From positions 87,198,451-87,262,450 of the forward strand of contig JBCNJP010000023.1 of NCBI GenBank assembly GCA_039602395.1: a stretch of 64,000 nt of DNA, written 5' to 3'. Within the stretch, counting starts at the first letter, position 1. Every line of letters starts with the position of its first letter. The DNA comes from Deinandra increscens subsp. villosa. Its lineage: Eukaryota; Streptophyta; Magnoliopsida; Asterales; Asteraceae. The notes beneath the pieces are model-generated. The model searched no databases. It was given only the letters and a program-made list of their open reading frames with translations, and was not told the DNA's origin. Below are positions 45,148 to 57,626 of the stretch, in pieces. Both the position numbers and the translations under genes were made by a program.

Positions 45148-47307
45148 TGGGAGGCCCTAGACATGGGTAAGATGACCAATTGCTCACGGTCTGGTTTTTG
45201 TAGGGGTCTAAAATTTAAACTTTTTTTATATATAACATAAATTTTCTATAATTTATATTTTTTCTATTCTAACGATAACAATTTACTTCTAATCTTTCAA
45301 TTTAATATATAAATCTTATATAATATTTTTAAAAGTATATTTTATAATTTTATATAATATTTTTTAACGACATATTTTATACGAAATAATAAATATATGA
45401 GTAAAACTCATTTTCATTAATAACTAAATATGTAAGAATATAAGTGTTGTAAAGCAAATTGATTTCATTCGGTTTGTGACCCCGCCCAAAGTAGGTCTCT
45501 CGGTGCCCAAAATTTTATTTCGCCCAAGCCTCAAAAATTTTGTAGATTTTAGGGGTCGGTCCTCTTTATATCCCTTTAAGCTTTAGAAGCAACTTATGAG
45601 TTATGATCGGGAAAAGAACATAATAGCTATGAGTTACTTACGTTTGGGAAAATAACATTATATGAGAGTAAATGTGGTATCGAGTTACGACTTACGATCG
45701 GAAAAGAACATTATATGAGAATACATTTGGTACCCTAGAAATCAAACATATATTAGGGTATCTAACTAAAAGAGGGTGTTGCTTCCATAACATCTTGAAT
45801 GGTCGTCTAACTTTTCAAACTTTTATTTTTCTAGCTTTGAATAGGTCAAAGATCTTGAATGGCCGTATCACTTTTTTCACACGGTAGTCCCACTTTTATA
45901 AAAATTTGGCTTAGTCAAACATTAAAATAGTCAAAGTTTACAGTAGGTAACCCGTGTAATATTGCGGCGACAACTTACAATCCGGTAATCGTTTTTGTTT
46001 TTGAAAAATAATATTTTATTTGACTTATATTTTTACTTTACATATATAAATCATCAAAATTCGATTATCATTAAATATATTGTTTAAATTTCTAGTTTTT
46101 ATTAAAGTACAATTTTAATTCCTTGTTTAACATTGTTGTTTAAAAGAGCATTATACCTCTTAAACATTTAACTTTATAGATTTTAATATAGTATAAATCC
46201 GACCGTTTAATCTAAATTTGATCACAGGGTGTGAGATTAGAAAAGATGATGTGTTAATTTTTAATATTGCAAACCCATATTTCTATTTAATTAACAGTAA
46301 AGTTCAATTAATCAAACAAATATGGGAATATAATAAAATCTTTAGCTGTTAAAAATGGATAGGTTCTGTTCAAGACACTTTGCTTTGCAAGCGATTAGTC
46401 TGTATTGAAAGCCTATCATAACAAAAGTAAACGTGCCAGAAAATAAAAAAGGGTATTGTATACCTTAAAAGGAAACTTATGATCGATATTGCAGTATTTA
46501 AAATTTTTTATTGTTCAATTTAGATGTATTTTTTTCAGTTTTAGAGGAACGTGACTTTGATTACAATTTTTATAACTTAAAAAAAAAACTATTATAACGT
46601 GCTTATTTTATGTACGTTTTGATAAAAATAATTAGATTAAAGAAAAACACATGTATATACATGATTAACTTTTAATTATATCGTTGTGACTTAATGTTAC
46701 GATATAAATTTTAGTTTAAAAATATAATATAAATTTTAGTTTAAAAATATAATGTAATTTTAAGTTTTTTACTTTAACTTTTAAGATATTTTGTATTTCT
46801 TTCTTTTAACTTTTAGAAATATTGTTTTATAAGCTTTGAATAGAGCAATGTGACAATCACAACTAAATTATTAGTTTTAGAATATATTGTTCGTTTAAAG
46901 TTTTTCATTTCTTCCATCATGATTCCATTTAATTTTTATTCTTACCCCTAACTATATAACAAACTAATTGTCAACTTTTTAATCGGTCGTTATCCTAGGT
47001 TGGACTATTTAAATATAAAGTTAGATAAATGGACAAACCCAACATAAATCATGGCTTCAATTAAGGTTTTTAATAACTTGTTAACTTTAAAAAACATTTT
47101 AATATACCATCTTTTCTTATCTCCTTTTTGTTGTTGCATTTTTTAAAGATAAAATATCATGATAACCTACACCGATTTTAAATCCACTACGTTTTAATTA
47201 GAAACACGTTATTTATTATTAAAATATATTTTCAAAGACTAATATATTATTTAACTAATTAAATTGATCTGGGATTTCTGAGAAAATTATTTAACATAAT
47301 GCAGAGT
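45148..47307. other. AT-rich intergenic, nothing firm
   Basis: Around 45170-45560 are words of a possible degraded hAT-like element (TAGGGGTCTAAAATTT and, inverted, TTTTAGGGGTCGG). The remainder is AT-rich without a usable frame. Confidence 0.35.
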
Positions 47308-48128
47308 TTATTAATATATATAACAATGAAATTTGAAATTTGAATAGTATATTTGTTTATTTTTATAGTTTGGTCATAATACTTTGGGGCTTTGACGCTT
47401 TCTACCCTTTAAATTTTTACAATTTGTTTTTTTTTAACGAAATAGTAAACCTTTTGTTTATATAGTTTGACCACATATGTTTCATACTCTTACGTTTTGT
47501 ACCCTTTAACTTTTAAAGTTTCTTTTGTTTTAAGTTTTGTTGTCTTCAACTTTGGCCATGAAACTTTTAACTTATTATGCTTTCGTTTTTAGTATATTTT
47601 TATAGTTTTATACTTTCACTACAAGACTTTTAGACTTTTACGTTTTATACCCCTTAACTTTTTTACCCTCTAACTTTTAAAGTTTTCTTTTTTGTTTTAA
47701 GTTTTGTTTTCTTCTACTTTGGTCACGAAACTTAAGACTTTTCTACTTTCGTTTATAATATACTTTTATAGTTTTATACTTTCACCACGAAACTCTTAGA
47801 CTTTTACGTTTTATACCCCTTAACTTAGTAAATTTTTGTAGTTTTATACTTTCACCACGAGATTTTTAGACTTTTACGTTTTATACTCCTTAACTTTTTA
47901 ACCCTCTAACTTTTATAGTTTTTATTTTTGTTTTAATGTTTTTTTTTGTTTTCTACTTTTGCCACGAAACTTTTAACATTTCTGCTTTCGCTTTTAGTAT
48001 ACTTCTATAGTTTTATACTTTCACCACGAGACTTTTAAACTTTTACGTTTTAGACCACTTAACTTTTTGACTTTCGTTCAGTATAGAAATTCAACCCCAC
48101 AGCAACGCGCGGGGAGGTAAACATCTCG
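47308..48128 (+). mobile_element. Helitron-like non-autonomous element (copy 2 of 2)
   Basis: Same family as 13139-13932: starts TTATTAATATATATAACAA and ends GGGGAGGTAAACATCTCG, followed by TT. The 3' hairpin is CCCC-ACAGCAACGCGC-GGGG. The interior carries the same imperfect repeats (ACTTTCACCACGAGACTT, ACGTTTTATACCCCTTAAC). Sequence identity to copy 1 is high in patches, with several indels. Confidence 0.6.
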
Positions 48129-49275
48129 TTTAGGAAAATGAGCCGATGTACATTTTGACGTTAATTTTATTTTAAACCAAGCTGGGTCAAATATAGTATA
48201 TTTTTCTAATGATTTAGCATGGTTTTATATTTTGGTTACGCTGTGTTAGTAAATCCATTTTTGTGTTTTTCGCAGTGATGGTTTATCGTTAACGAAAACC
48301 GTAAGTTTTTCTAATTGTGTATGTAACTTTTTCATACTTTTTGAACATATCTTCACGACGTGTTTCTTATCTATGTTGTGATTGTCAAATACAACCCGAG
48401 ATTAAAGGATGATGAACAATAATTAACGACGATAACAAAGGGCAATGACGAAGATTGAAAGAAAAGCCCGAGGGGGCGGAGCTCAAAAATTCAACCGAGG
48501 GGACGATACTTAATACATCCAAGTGGAGCGATACTCAATACATATAAAATTTTATATACATAAACTTGTAAAAATTAGTACTTCTGGATGAAAAAACTAT
48601 AGGGTTTCGCCCCCTCGAGTCTCTCTTGAACTTCGCCAATGTCAAAGGGTCTGCGATCTAGCAATGTAACATATCATAGCAGAAGTGCAAAACCGGATGT
48701 TTGCAATAACTAGATAGTAACCATTACTGGTTAGTGGTTAAATCGGTTACGGTTATAACCGGTTAGACTAATAACCGGTTAAAAGAGTAAACAATAAAAG
48801 TAAAACATAAAGTCAAAAACATCCATTTTATTTATTTTGAGATATAAAAAAGTTAAAAAACTAAACAACATGCATACAAAGTGTTTAAAAAAGAGTATAA
48901 AATAACATTTCTATATAAAAAGTCATGGTTATTCTCTCGTCCTCGTTTTTCATTCTAAGTTTGTTCTCTGACAATCTGACATTAAAACTTCTATTGAGTA
49001 GCGTGTACATTAACATTAGCAATTTCCTTGTAGGAAAGTGGAAACACATCTCTCTTGACTTTGACCACTTGAATTTCACATCTTATAGGAAAGTGAAAAC
49101 ACCATCTCTCTTGACTTTGACCGCTTGAACTTCACATTTTAGCCTAAGAGAAAGTGAAACAAGTGGTTTCGAGCTTTTGTTTGTGTTTATGTTGTTTTTT
49201 TTAGAGTTATAGAAGTTGTGTGATCAAATTAATACATTCAAATTATTTATAGAAAAAGTAAGTCTAATGCTATTT
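48129..49275. other. Intergenic; tandem 54-bp duplicate near 49030-49138
   Basis: TAGGAAAGTG..CATCTCTCTTGACTTTGACC..CTTGAA.TTCACAT occurs twice in tandem. A cluster of CGGTTA/TAACCGG words lies at 48715-48785. No gene is supported. Confidence 0.4.
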
Positions 49276-49578
49276 TTAGGGCATATGGTATGGTGTGTGG
49301 AGGGGTGGCGTGGAGTGCTTTAACGTCGTCTTCATGCGTGAAACACCGCCCCCCTATGTGTTGAAGCTCCGCGTTGTTCCCATGTGTGGAATCTTCCACG
49401 GCGTGATATGGAGAATATGACCGTTACAACGGTCATATATGTGACCGTTTGAAGCCATTTAAATATTTTTTTTTCAAAATTCAACCTATTTAAACCAAAC
49501 TTTTTAACAATTTTCACCAAATATTTAACCCCTCTACTTCAAATTCTTCATCTTTTTTAAAAAAAACCCCACAAAGAA

Positions 49579-50395
49579 ATGTCTTCTTCTACCTCATCTA
49601 ACTCCTTTACTCACGTTACTGACTACTCATCCGATAAATCATCCGATCGGGCTTCGGAAAATGTTTTTTCAAATGATGGTTCATCACTATCAAACAACTC
49701 TCAACACTCGAGCAAATCGCTTGCTAACTCGAAGAGTCCAACTCAACAGAGACCGTCAAGCGGGCCAAGAAATGTTGTTGGGAGATTACTTCAACGACGG
49801 TTGTGTGTATCCGCCCAATTTGTTCCATCAACGTTTTCGAATGAATCGTTCGCTCTTTTAAACAATAGTGAAAGATTTAGAACGTGAGGAGTCGTGGTTT
49901 CCACAAAGGAGTGACGCAAGAGGGCATATTTGTTTTACTCCGTTGCAGAAGTGCACGACAGCACTTCGAATGATGACGTACAGTACTACGGGGGATGGCT
50001 TCGACGAATATTTGAGGATGTCCGATCAGACCCTAAGGTCGTGTTTGCAAAGTTCTCTAAAGGTATTTAACATTTTTTAAAAATTACTTGAATATTATTT
50101 TTTTATTTATAATTTCAAGGTTAAAAGGTAAGTGGCACGTCATTGCGAATTCAGCACGGATTTGGCACCAAGACAAGATTGCAAACGTTATGCGGGCTTG
50201 TCTATTTTACATAATATGATCCTTGAGGACGAGGGCAAAGCGATTTGCCAATTGAACGAGGCGGAGTTGGATACGGTATATCCAGAAATTTCCGAGGATC
50301 AAAATCGAGCGAATCGTCAAGAAATAAGGGACCGAAATATCCACGAGCAACTGAAGTCGGATTTGATCGATTTCATCTACGAGCGTTCTCAATGA
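49579..50395 (+). pseudogene. Harbinger transposase missing its catalytic centre
   Basis: ATG at 49579 (MSSSTSSNSF). The Ser-rich head and the frames behind it (YFNDGCVYPPNLFHQRFRMN; SDARGHICFTPLQKCTTALR; DGFDEYLRMSDQTLR) show the usual N-terminal half, spread over three frames. After about 50060 the sequence jumps to the C-terminal part (LSILHNMILEDEGKAI, ending YERSQ at 50395). The section with both catalytic Asp residues and the Glu is deleted, so it cannot be active. Confidence 0.85.
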
Positions 50396-50582
50396 TTTAT
50401 TTAGGTGTAATTTCCGTAATTTTTAGTTATTAAATAATTTGCGTTCTCAATGAAATGTAATGTTCTATTTTTAGTTATTAAATAAAATATTTAATTAGAG
50501 TTTATTTAATTTGTTATTTTTAAAAAAGAAAAAAAATTATGTTTCAACACCACTTTTCAACACCAAGTATACCACACTTGGT

Positions 50583-51043
50583 GTGAAAATCAGTGTTTTA
50601 AAAACCGGTTCGAACCGGCCGGTTCGACCGGTGACCGGTCCTCTAGCCGGTTTTTTAAAGGCCGGTTTTTTGGCAATAACCGGACCGGGTTAGACCGGCC
50701 GGTTTTCCGGTTTTTTTCCGGGTTTTTTTCGGTTCAACCGGTTTTCTGATTTTTTTTATTTTTTTTATTTTTTTAAACTTTTTTTATTTTTTATTATTTT
50801 TTAAAGTTTAAAACTTATATTTTCTTATGAAATACATATTTGATATTATTTTTGAGTGGATTATATTTGTATTTTAACTACTTTTGTTGGGGTGTATAAG
50901 TTTATTAGCATTTTTATAAAAAAATATATATAAATCCCCTAACCGGTTCAACTAGCCGGTCTAACCGGTCCGACCGGTCGAACCAGTCCAGGAAGGTTTT
51001 CCGGTTCAACTAAAAAACCGGTTTTTAAAACATTGATGAAAAG
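50583..51043. mobile_element. hAT-like MITE with CCGGTT-rich ends
   Basis: The element is 50591-51035 (445 bp). Ends are CAGTGTTTTAAAAACCGG and, inverted, CAATGTTTTAAAAACCGG. Flanks GTGAAAAT (50583-50590) and ATGAAAAG (51036-51043) agree at six of eight positions. It is related to the copy at 31606-31970. It lies inside the Harbinger element near its right end. Confidence 0.8.
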
Positions 51044-51117
51044 TGGTGTTGTCCATGTAGACGCCTACGTGGCACATTCAACACCACTTTCAATGCCAAC
51101 CATACCACATGCCCTTA

Positions 51118-51567
51118 CGTAGTTTTGATCAAAATAATTTAATTTTGAAATTATTTCTCATTCATTATATAAATCAATCAATCAATCGATTTCAAATATA
51201 AAACAATTTCAAATTTGAAATGTTTTAAATCAAAACTACGTTATTTCGATTAGTTTCATATCTAAGTTAGATGGTTAACACCATTATATTCACTAATTTT
51301 CCCTTATTTATACTAACGAGGTTCAAATGGTAAAAAAAGAAAAACCAAGGACTATAATACCATTTCTAAAGGCTCCATAACAGTCAAATAACGATTTTTT
51401 TTTAGATAGTACTAACGGTAACTCGAACCGGATACACTAACCTATTGCTCAATTACCGATTACTCCTAACCGGTTACCAATTGTTAGTTACATACTGTTA
51501 CAAACTAGTTACGCTCTTAAGCAGTTACGACCGGTTATTGATTAGTAACGCATTATTTTTTCATTCA
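51118..51567. other. Spacer between convergent Harbinger elements
   Basis: AT-rich; contains ACCGGTTA words around 51425-51540. No frame or repeat boundary was found. Confidence 0.4.
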
Positions 51568-52791
51568 TAAGGTATGTGGTATACCTTGGTGTGAAAGATG
51601 GTGTTATCATGCCACGTGGCAGCTGACTAGATAACATCATCTTTCAACACCAAGTGTGGTATACATGGTGTGATGATGTGGTGTTGAAGATTATTGTATT
51701 ATAATTTTTTGATTTTTTTTTAAATTTAAATACTAATTAAATATTTTTATTTAATATAAATATAAAACATTACATTTTAAACTAAAATAAAGAAATAAGA
51801 AAATTACACGAAACATAAATAATTCAAGTAGAACGCTCGTAGATGTCCTCGATTAAATCCGTCTTAAGTTAGTTATGGATGTTTCGATCTCGTATTTTCT
51901 GAAGATTAGCATGTTTCTTCTCCTCGTCAATTAGTTGATATGTCGTATCCAATTCTGCCTCATTAAATTGACAAATGGTTGCACCTTCATCCTCGAGAAT
52001 CATATTATTTAAAATTATCACACCACGCACAACGTTGGCTATATTGTCTTGATGCCAAATTCAGGCGGGATGAGCAGTGATGTGCCACTTATTTTTTAAA
52101 TTTGCAAAGGCGCATTCAATATCCTTCCTAGCGACGGTTTGAGCATCGTTGAAGACTTTACATCTCTCACCGATGGGAGTTGTGAATCCTTTTACAATAG
52201 TAGAATAGTCGGGATAAATCCCATCGGCCAAATAATATCCATGCTTGTAAGTTACACCTCGTAATTCAAACAACTAGTCGGACTCACGTCCCTATATGAT
52301 ATCATCCCAAATGGGTGATCGATCCATGACATTGATGTCGTTGTTGGATACCGTAACACCAATATATTTATGCCAAATCCACACGGCGTATGACGCAACA
52401 ACTTCGAGCATTATGGTATGATGACCATGATCACCACGCATGAATTGTACTCTCAATGCATTGGGACAATTCTTCCATTCCCGGTGTGTGCAATCAATGC
52501 TACCAAGCATTCTACGAAAACCCTATTCTTGTTCATGGAACTCGTAAAGTTACCTGATATTGCTTATGGTAGGTCGACGTAAATATTTTCTTTGATACAA
52601 CCTAAAGATACCTACTATAAATAATTAAAATTAATATTGGAACTTAATTTAAATAATAGAAGTAATAATATAAATTTAAACTAATTAAATAATACCTTTG
52701 CAAAACTTTTGCAAAAACGACCTTACTGTTCGATCGGGCATCCTCAAATACTCATCGAAGCTATCACTCGTAGTACCGTACACCATCATAC

Positions 52792-52909
52792 TATTAGTTA
52801 TGTGTATTATTGATTAGTTTGTATTTGTATAGGGGCTAAAGTGAAACGTATGTAATTATATATAGGGGTGTATCTTTTGTGATTAATCAAGAAATCATAT
52901 TTACGAATA
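52792..52909 (+). repeat. 5' LTR (118 bp, TA...TA) of the Copia element
   Basis: Starts TATTAGTTATGTG and ends TTTACGAATA, immediately before the primer-binding site. Identical by eye to the 3' LTR. Confidence 0.93.
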
Positions 52910-53143
52910 TGGTTATCAGAGCCTAAACCCTAATTTTTTTCTCCCTTAATCCGTCGTACACAAATCTGCCGCCATATTACTTTCTGCCGGCCGGACTTAT
53001 CATCTCTCCGGCGACCGGCTTTAGCACTCCCATCTACACTGGCTTCATCGGACTCCTCCCAATCGCACCCCTCTGCCCCACACAACAGTCCCATCGATTC
53101 TGATCAGGAGTCCCACGTTTCTGACGCCTCCAGTGATTTCGAC

Positions 53144-56100
53144 ATGGCAGATGCTCTTAAGGAAGCGACAGATAAGTTATCCCATGCCTACTCCGTTACT
53201 AATATTCACTTACGAGTGAAGATTCTCGATGGCATCAAAATTAATTATAATCTGTGGGTGAAGTTATTTATGACTCATGTTCGTGCCTATAAGGTACTTG
53301 ATCACATTGATGGAACGGCTCCTCCCGCGGAGACCGATCCACTTCATGCTGTTTGGAATGAAATAGATGCCATTGTTTTGCAGTGGATATACTCCACCTT
53401 ATCTGACATTCTCTTGTCTCGCATTGTTGAAAACGAACAGACCGCTAGAGATGCATGGGTTAAAATACAAAACATTTTTCAAAATAATAAAGGTTCGCGG
53501 GCGGCCGCGTTAGAACAGGAATTCACTAATCTTACTCTTGCTTCCTGTGCATCTATGGATGCGTATTTTCAGAAACTTCATGAAGTTGCAGGACAACTCA
53601 ATGACCTCGGACGTACTGTGGATGAAGATAGAAAAGTACTTCAGTTAGTGAGGGGTCTACCCGAAGAATATGACACTGTTGCAGCCATTATTAATCAAGG
53701 GGCACCCTCATGGGATGAAGCGCGAAATATGGTACAATTGGAGATGCACCGCATTCAAGCTCGACAGGCCAATAGCCAACCACAAAATGTCCTACTTGCC
53801 AATCAAAATAACCACCCCCACCCTCCAAACACCTCCCATCCACCCACTGCCTCCCACCAAAACAACCCCAACCCACCTTCTGCCCCATTTCGTGAGGCTC
53901 CCCCACCCACGTACAATCAAGCCTACCCAAATCATTACCCTCCCAATAATTATCCCAACCGTAACTATTCCAACTACAATAACCGAGGCCGAGGTCGAGG
54001 GGGTCGATACAATCGGGGTGGTCGCTACAGTGGCAATAGATCCAATAGACCGCCACCTCCTCCGTCTTACGAACCATCTCAATACTACCCACCACCTACC
54101 CATTACCCATCCTACCCGCCTCAACCAAATTACCCACAGCCGCCACCACCCTACCAACCGCAACCTACATGGCAACCAAGGCAGCCCGCACCCGGAAACC
54201 CACCTACCTACCCTTCGGTTAACTATGCGGCTTCCCCACCATACCCGCATTACGATGCGCTTAACCCCACGGACATTGGCTACGCTCTCCAAAATCAGAC
54301 ACTCCAACAACCTGCTCAACCGTGGATCATGGACTCAGGTGCTTCATCCCACTTAACTGCCGACCCAGGTATATTCCAGAACTCACTATTATCTCTGCTA
54401 TTGACCAAATATTTGTTGGGAATGGTAGTTCTTTACCAATTCAGGGTTCGGGTAATGCGTTGTATAAACTTCCTAACCGTACCTATAAACTCAACAACAC
54501 CTTACTCGCACCCACCATCATTAAAAACTTGATTTCTGTTAGACAATTCACTAGAGATAATCATGTTTCCATTGACTTTGATCCTCTTGGTTTCACTGTG
54601 AAGGACCTCAAGACTGGCGTGCCCCTTTCCCGCCACAATAGCTCTAGGGATCTCTATCCTTTCACAGGACCAGACAACACCTCGTTTGCTTGCATCTCCA
54701 CCCGGCCATCTCAACTCTGGCATAACCGTCTCGGACATCCCGGCGCTCATGTTTTGGATTTCTTATCGTCTCGTAATTTGATTTCATGTAATAAAGACAA
54801 AAATTTGCATGTTTGCCACTCTTGTCAATTATCTAAAAACAAACGGTTGCCTTTTGACGATTCATTGAGTATTACATTTAAACCTTTTGATATCATTCAT
54901 TGTGATTTGTGGACATCACCCATTTTGAGTAAATCAGGGTATAAATACTATATGGTGCTTATTGATAATTTTTCAAATTATGTATGGGTCTACCCCTTAA
55001 AGTTTAAATCTGAAACATTCCCGACATTTGTCAAGTTTCATAAATTAATCCATACACAATTTGAAACTAAAATAAAATCTTTTCAATGTGATCTTGGGGG
55101 CGAGTTCGACAATAGAGAATTTCAAACATTTGCACAAAATAATGGACTCGTTTTTAGGTTTGCATGCCCTCAAACCTCCCCCCAAAATGGCAAGGCCGAG
55201 CGGATGATTCGTCGCCTAAACGACATCATCCGTGCCATGTTAATGCAAGCAAACCTTCCACCCCCTTTTGGGTGGAAGCTCTCCACACCGCCGGTTACTT
55301 ACATAACGTGTTACCAACTAAATCTCTTAATTTTAACACACCGGCTTTTCTCTTGTATCGCCGACACCCCTCGTACGAGCACCTACGGGCGTTCGGATGC
55401 ACTTGCTATCCTAACATGTCGGCCACCCAACCTCACAAGTTGCACCCTCGGTCCGCGAAGTGCATCTTTCTCGGGTATCCCACAAATTTCCGAGGATATC
55501 GGTGCTATGATCCATCCACCGGGAAAGTCCATATTTCCCGACACGTAATATTCGATGAATCGTCATTCCCCTATTTGGATTTCCACGATAAGGCAACAGG
55601 TGATGATCCCGATTTTCTGTGCGAATTTAATTCACCTTCTGTCCACTGTCGTTCCTCACAAGCCGGCCCAACCTCCTCGCCATCCACCACTCCAGCCCAA
55701 ACCGTAAGCTCTCCTCCCCACCCTGTCCATCAGCCCAACTCCACGAATCCATCCCCATCTTCGGCCCATGCCACCTCAGCCCAACACGTTAACCCCACCT
55801 CACCCACAAATGCCTATGAACCGATTAATCCATCCCATATTCAGCCTCCTTCCCCTACAACCAATATTCACCCGATGTGTACTCGTGCGAAGTCCGGGAT
55901 TACAAAACCCATCTCTAAATTAAACCTCCATATCGATACTCAAAACCCCATTTCTCCTGTCCCCACATCTTATACAAACGCATTAAACGATCCTAATTGG
56001 AGAACCGCTATGAACAATGAATTTAGGGCTTTACAGGATAATGATACGTGGGAACTGGTACCTAGACCTTACGGACAACCGGTTATTAGGTGCATTTGGT

Positions 56101-57514
56101 TGTTCCGTCACAAATTTAACTTTGACGGCTTACTGGAACGTTATAAGGCACGGTTGGTAGTTAACGGTAAATCCCAGACTGTCGGTATCGATTGCATGGA
56201 AACTTTTAGCCCGGTCGTTAAGCCAGCGACGATCCGCACAGTTCTTTCTTTGGCAGTGTCACGACACTGGCCCATTCATCAGCTGGACGTGAAAAACACG
56301 TTCCTCCACGACGATTTAGCCGAAACAGTCTACATGCAGCAGCCACCTGGATTTATCGATCAGTCTGCCCCTGACCATGTGTGCAGGCTTAAGCGTTCCT
56401 TGTATGGCCTCAAGCAGGCCCCGAGAGCATGGTATACCAGGTTTTCTAATTTTCTATTATCACAGGGGTTTAAGGGAAGTTTGTGTGATACTTCCTTGTT
56501 TATTTTTCGACGAGGACAGCAGACAGCTTACTTATTATTGTACGTGGATGACATCGTGCTCACAGCCTCTGACACCGGTTTGATGCGCAGTATTATCGAT
56601 TCCCTGTCTCGTGAGTTTGCTATGTCAGATTTGGGCCAACTACATCACTTTCTTGGCATCGCAGTCACTAGAGACTCCTCCGGCTTAATGTTGAACCAGT
56701 CTCAGTATGCCAAGGAGATCATTCAGCGTGCTTCGATGAGTTCATGTCGTCCCTCGGCCACTCCAGTTGACACCGGTTCGAAGCTCAGCGCCACTGATGG
56801 GCCACTGTTAGCCGATGGTACTTTATATCGCAGCCTCGCAGGTGCTTTACAGTATCTCACGTTTACCAGGCCGGATATTACTTATGCAGTTCAGCAGGTT
56901 TGTCTTTTCATGCACGCCCCTAGAGAGCCTCATTTTCAGTACATGAAGCGCATCTTGCGCTATTTACAGGGCACTTTAGACTATGGGATTCGTTTGACTG
57001 CCACCCCAGTCACCTCTCTTACTGCCTATTCGGACGCTGACTGGGGGGGGGGGGGTGTCCTGATTCGAGACGTTCGACTTCCGGTTATTGTGTTTTTATG
57101 GGGGATAATCTGTTAGTGTGGTCGTCAAAATGTCAGACCACTGTTTCTCGGTCTAGTGCCGAAGCCGAATACCGAGCCGTTGCGAATGTAGTTGCTGAGG
57201 TCAACTAGCTGCGAAACCTGTTACTTGAGTTGAACGTCCCACTTAGATCCGCGACTGTCGTATACTGTGATAATGTTTCTGCGGTTTATTTATCAGGTAA
57301 TCCCGTGCAACACCAAAGGACGAAACACGTTGAAATTGATATACACTTTGTTCGGGAAAAGGTGCGGATTGGTCACATTAGGGTGTTGCACGTCCCTTCC
57401 CAATTTCAGTTTGCAGATATTTTCACGAAGGGACTCCCTCGATATCTTTTCCAACATTTTCGAGACAGTTTGAGCGTTCGTTCTACTGCCGCTCCAACTG
57501 CGGGGGCGTATTAG
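53144..57514 (+). pseudogene. gag-pol: Copia gag-pol with at least three frameshifts and one stop
   Basis: Order: gag, protease, integrase, RT, RNase H. Gag starts at ATG 53144; the capsid part is followed by an RGRGRGG segment and a long Pro/Tyr/Asn-rich tail with no CCHC knuckle. The protease motif MDSGASSH is at about 54328-54351; near 54380 the frame shifts. The integrase GAG pre-domain (LWHNRLGHPG) and catalytic residues (Asp of HCDLWTSP, Asp of FQCDLGGEFD, Glu of SPQNGKAER) lie in the second frame, which shifts again at a C/T run near 55265. The RT region has LLLYVDDIVL (about 56533-56562). A 13-G run near 57045 shifts the frame in RNase H, and a TAG replaces Trp near 57207. The last stop is at 57512-57514. 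Confidence 0.92.
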
Positions 57515-57626
57515 TTATGTGTATTATTGATTAGTTTGTATTTGTATAGGGGCTAAAGTGAAACGTATGTAATTATATATAGGGGTGTATCTTTTGTGAT
57601 TAATCAAGAAATCATATTTACGAATA
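57509..57626 (+). repeat. 3' LTR (118 bp, TA...TA) of the Copia element
   Basis: Starts TATTAGTTATGTG directly after the CGGGGGCG tract and ends TTTACGAATA, followed by the TSD CATAC. Confidence 0.93.

Larger units (their letters stand above)
49276..51117 (+). mobile_element. PIF/Harbinger element, TTA TSD, deleted transposase
   Basis: The element is 49279-51114, flanked by TTA at 49276-49278 and 51115-51117. TIRs are GGGCATATGGTATGG and, inverted, GGGCATGTGGTATGG. It contains a transposase pseudogene and a nested hAT MITE at 50591-51035. The TIR family is shared with the convergent element 51571-58247. Confidence 0.9.

Noticed and set aside
53670..54356. Long alternative frames over the Copia gag tail, on both strands
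   Set aside because: They come from the CCA/CCC-rich sequence; the true gag frame runs through the same place with recognisable motifs.
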